Shown here: in pieces, positions 3,997 through 5,628 of the stretch
Layout of the letters: each line of letters begins with the position of its first letter
Position numbering within the stretch: the first letter of the stretch is position 1
From: Alphaproteobacteria bacterium
Lineage (GTDB): Bacteria; Pseudomonadota; Alphaproteobacteria; Micropepsales; Micropepsaceae
Assembly (NCBI GenBank): GCA_003131925.1
Contig: PKWC01000149.1
Coordinates: 1-5,628 of the forward strand
Reading direction: 5' to 3'
Length of the DNA stretch: 5,628 nt
Made by a program: the position numbers and the translations under genes
The notes under the pieces: generated by a model
What the model was told of the DNA's origin: nothing
The model's input: only the letters and a program-made list of their open reading frames with translations
Database searches by the model: none

Positions 3997-5444
3997 ACGA
4001 CATCAGACTCTGGAGTGCGGGGGCACTCGTTGCGCTGATGATGGCCGCCGGCGGCGGCTATCTTCTTGGCCGCAATCACGAAGACGCGACCGGCTCCGCT
4101 GCGGCGCCTCGAGACGCGAGTACGCCCAAGCCCCTCTACTATCAGGACCCGGGCGGCAAGCCCATCTACTCGCCAACACCGAAGAAAACGCCGGAGGGAC
4201 GAGACTTCAAACCGGTGTACGCGGAAGGCTCCGGTTCTTCCGGCAATCAACCGGGCTCTGCACCTCAACTGCCCGAAAGACGCACAGCGATTCTCTACTA
4301 CCGCAATCCCATGGGGCTGCCGGACATCTCGCATGTGCCGAAGAAGGACCCAATGGGGATGGACTACATCCCCGTTCATGAAGGCGAGGAAGATACGGGT
4401 GTCGTTCAGGTAAGCCCGGCGCGCTTGCAGATGCTGGGTGTCACGACCGCGCCTGTGACCCAGCGCTCGGCGCTGGCGAGAACCGTCCGCGCGACCGGCG
4501 TTATTCAACCCGACGAAAGCAAGCTTGCCGCTGTCACGACGAAGTTTGATGGAGTGGTCGAAAAGCTCTTCGTTTCGACCACGGGAGCGGAGGTGCGCAA
4601 GGGACAACCGCTCGCGCGAGTTTGGATTCAGACGCCGGACACTATGATGCAGATTGGTCCCGACGTGATCACGCGCCAGATCGATTACGTGATCGCCTTG
4701 CAGGACAAAAACCCAACCGCCATCGCGCAAGCCGCGCACGTGCTTCTCGAGTATGGGATGCCGGAATCGGCGCTGGCGGAAATTCGGAACACGGGTCGTG
4801 CCACACGCTCGATCACAATCACCGCTCCTCGATCCGGCGTTGTTCTGGAAAAGCCCGCCATCGAAGGCATGCACTTCAATACAGGCGATCCGCTCTTCAA
4901 GATTGCCGATCTCTCCATTGTTTGGTTGCTCGCCGATGTGCAGGAACAAGACCTCGGGTCAATCAGTCTGGGACAACCGGCGCAAGTGAGCTTTGTCGCC
5001 TTTCCCGGCCGGATGTTCACCGGAAAGGTCAATTTCATCTATCCCACTGTGATGGCGAGCACGCGAACAGGCCGTGTGCGTATCGCGATGGCAAATCCTT
5101 ATGGTCTTCTTCGGGAGTTGATGTACGCGACGGTTATGATCGAGGTTCCCGCGACCGGCGGCGGCCGAGCTTTGGTGGTGCCGGACTCTGCGGTGATCGA
5201 CAGCGGCACGCGTCAGGTCGTGCTGGTGGTCAAAGGGCCAGGTCAATTTGAGCCCCGCACCGTTAAGGTCGGAGGACGCGGCGATGGTTACACTCAGGTG
5301 CTTTCGGGCCTGAAGCCGGGTGAGCGCGTCGTCACCAGTGCCAATTTTCTGATCGACGCGGAAAGCAATCTGCGAGCCGCGCTTCAGGCGTTTGCGCCGG
5401 GTGGAACGAAGGAGGACGCCGCCCAGGGCGGAATGCCACAATGA
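3993..5444 (+). CDS. cusB: Periplasmic adaptor of a Cu/Ag RND efflux pump (CusB family)
   Basis: A 483-residue membrane-fusion protein that links the inner-membrane pump to an outer-membrane channel and can hand metal to the pump. An N-terminal anchor (about 6-26, LWSAGALVALMMAAGGGYLL) is followed by two heavy-metal-binding domains in tandem, 47-76 and 99-128. The second has the full set LYYRNPMG and DPMGMDYIPV with M107, M121 and M123, spaced like the three Cu(I)-binding Met of E. coli CusB. The first aligns without gaps but has G54, E68 and R70 instead. The lipoyl-like halves are at about 182-212 and 272-306 (FDGVVEKLFV, ITAPRSGVVLEKPAIEGMHFNTGDPLFKIAD), flanking a helical part (222-266). 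The beta-barrel is about 307-385, and the membrane-proximal part 395-455 includes LKPGERVV. Length suits the family. It overlaps cusA as ATGA. A cobalt/zinc/cadmium-type adaptor is less likely because of the Met-rich domain. Confidence 0.95.
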   Translation: MNDIRLWSAGALVALMMAAGGGYLLGRNHEDATGSAAAPRDASTPKPLYYQDPGGKPIYSPTPKKTPEGRDFKPVYAEGSGSSGNQPGSAPQLPERRTAILYYRNPMGLPDISHVPKKDPMGMDYIPVHEGEEDTGVVQVSPARLQMLGVTTAPVTQRSALARTVRATGVIQPDESKLAAVTTKFDGVVEKLFVSTTGAEVRKGQPLARVWIQTPDTMMQIGPDVITRQIDYVIALQDKNPTAIAQAAHVLLEYGMPESALAEIRNTGRATRSITITAPRSGVVLEKPAIEGMHFNTGDPLFKIADLSIVWLLADVQEQDLGSISLGQPAQVSFVAFPGRMFTGKVNFIYPTVMASTRTGRVRIAMANPYGLLRELMYATVMIEVPATGGGRALVVPDSAVIDSGTRQVVLVVKGPGQFEPRTVKVGGRGDGYTQVLSGLKPGERVVTSANFLIDAESNLRAALQAFAPGGTKEDAAQGGMPQ

Positions 5445-5628
5445 TCGCGCGCATTATCGAACTTTCGGCGCGCAATGTCGTCCCGATCCTGCTCGCAACG
5501 GCATTCGTTGTGGCTGCCGGAATATATGCCGTCTGGAACACGCCCCTGGACGCAATTCCCGATCTCTCTGACCCGCAAGTGATCGTCTATACGGACTATC
5601 CGGGCCAAGCCCCGCAGATCGTCGAAGA
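5441..5628 (+). CDS. cusA: Cu/Ag RND efflux pump, N-terminal 62 codons, runs off the right edge
   Basis: The inner-membrane proton-driven pump of the tripartite efflux system, of the heavy-metal RND group. The visible part has the short cytoplasmic start MIARIIELSARN, the first transmembrane helix (about 13-32, VVPILLATAFVVAAGIYAVW), and the family's signature into the first periplasmic loop, NTPLDAIPDLSDPQVIVYTDYPGQAPQIVE. The full protein is about 1,040-1,060 residues, so nearly all of it is outside. Its ATG overlaps the cusB stop as ATGA, with GGCGG upstream at about 5428-5432 as a possible ribosome binding site. CusA rather than CzcA is inferred from the adaptor and the Met-rich neighbours; the transport-helix residues that would settle it are not in view. 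Confidence 0.93.
   Translation, partial: MIARIIELSARNVVPILLATAFVVAAGIYAVWNTPLDAIPDLSDPQVIVYTDYPGQAPQIVE

Noticed and set aside
3798..4949. Minus-strand frame of 383 codons
   Set aside because: It is antisense to cusB and the YtkA-like gene, both with clear family matches; the composition is typical of a shadow frame.
1..5628. tRNA, rRNA, CRISPR arrays, riboswitches, transposase genes or phage attachment sites
   Set aside because: I looked for regular spaced repeats, tRNA-like cloverleaf arms and transposase motifs on both strands and saw none I could support.

Overview
The window looks like chromosomal DNA of a GC-rich alphaproteobacterium, possibly of the Hyphomicrobiales. I infer this from gene content, codon use, frequent ATGA start/stop overlaps and a typical GC-rich palindromic intergenic repeat; no gene here fixes the genus. 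It reads as three blocks.

Block 1 (1-~1320, minus strand) is the end of a histidine-utilisation (hut) operon. It holds the first 361 codons of urocanate hydratase (hutU), which runs off the left edge. Upstream of it, overlapping by ATGA, are the last ~74 codons of N-formylglutamate deformylase (hutG). The rest of hutG is missing: its reading frame runs into a palindromic repeat (1328-1398), and a divergent toxin-antitoxin pair lies where its 5' part should be. The hut operon therefore seems broken at this point.

Block 2 (~1320-2823) is an accessory, partly decayed segment. A type II toxin-antitoxin pair (RelE/ParE-superfamily HigB-like toxin first, HTH antitoxin second, ATGA overlap) has a good promoter very close to the toxin start. 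Next come two diverged copies of a 66-nt direct repeat (about 80% identical by hand alignment), a strong GC hairpin, an unrecognised minus-strand coding-like scrap, and the remnant of a CueR-type MerR regulator. The remnant keeps the Cys-x7-Cys metal-binding loop but lacks its DNA-binding domain and about 25 residues of the dimerisation region.

Block 3 (2824-5628, plus strand) is a copper/silver efflux cluster. In order: a 42-residue Met-rich membrane peptide, an exported Cys/His/Met-rich protein, an exported YtkA/FixH-like protein, a CusB-type periplasmic adaptor with two tandem metal-binding domains (the first lacking all three Met ligands), and the start of the CusA-type RND pump, which runs off the right edge. 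The last three are tightly packed. A 13-codon minicistron joins the YtkA-like gene to cusB by ATGA overlaps at both ends, and cusB overlaps cusA by ATGA. No outer-membrane channel (CusC/TolC type) or intact regulator is in the window.

I see no wholly new system. The most noteworthy items are the cueR remnant beside a copper pump, the hutG truncation at a repeat, the two small metal-ligand-rich proteins, the bridging minicistron and the degenerate tandem domain of CusB.
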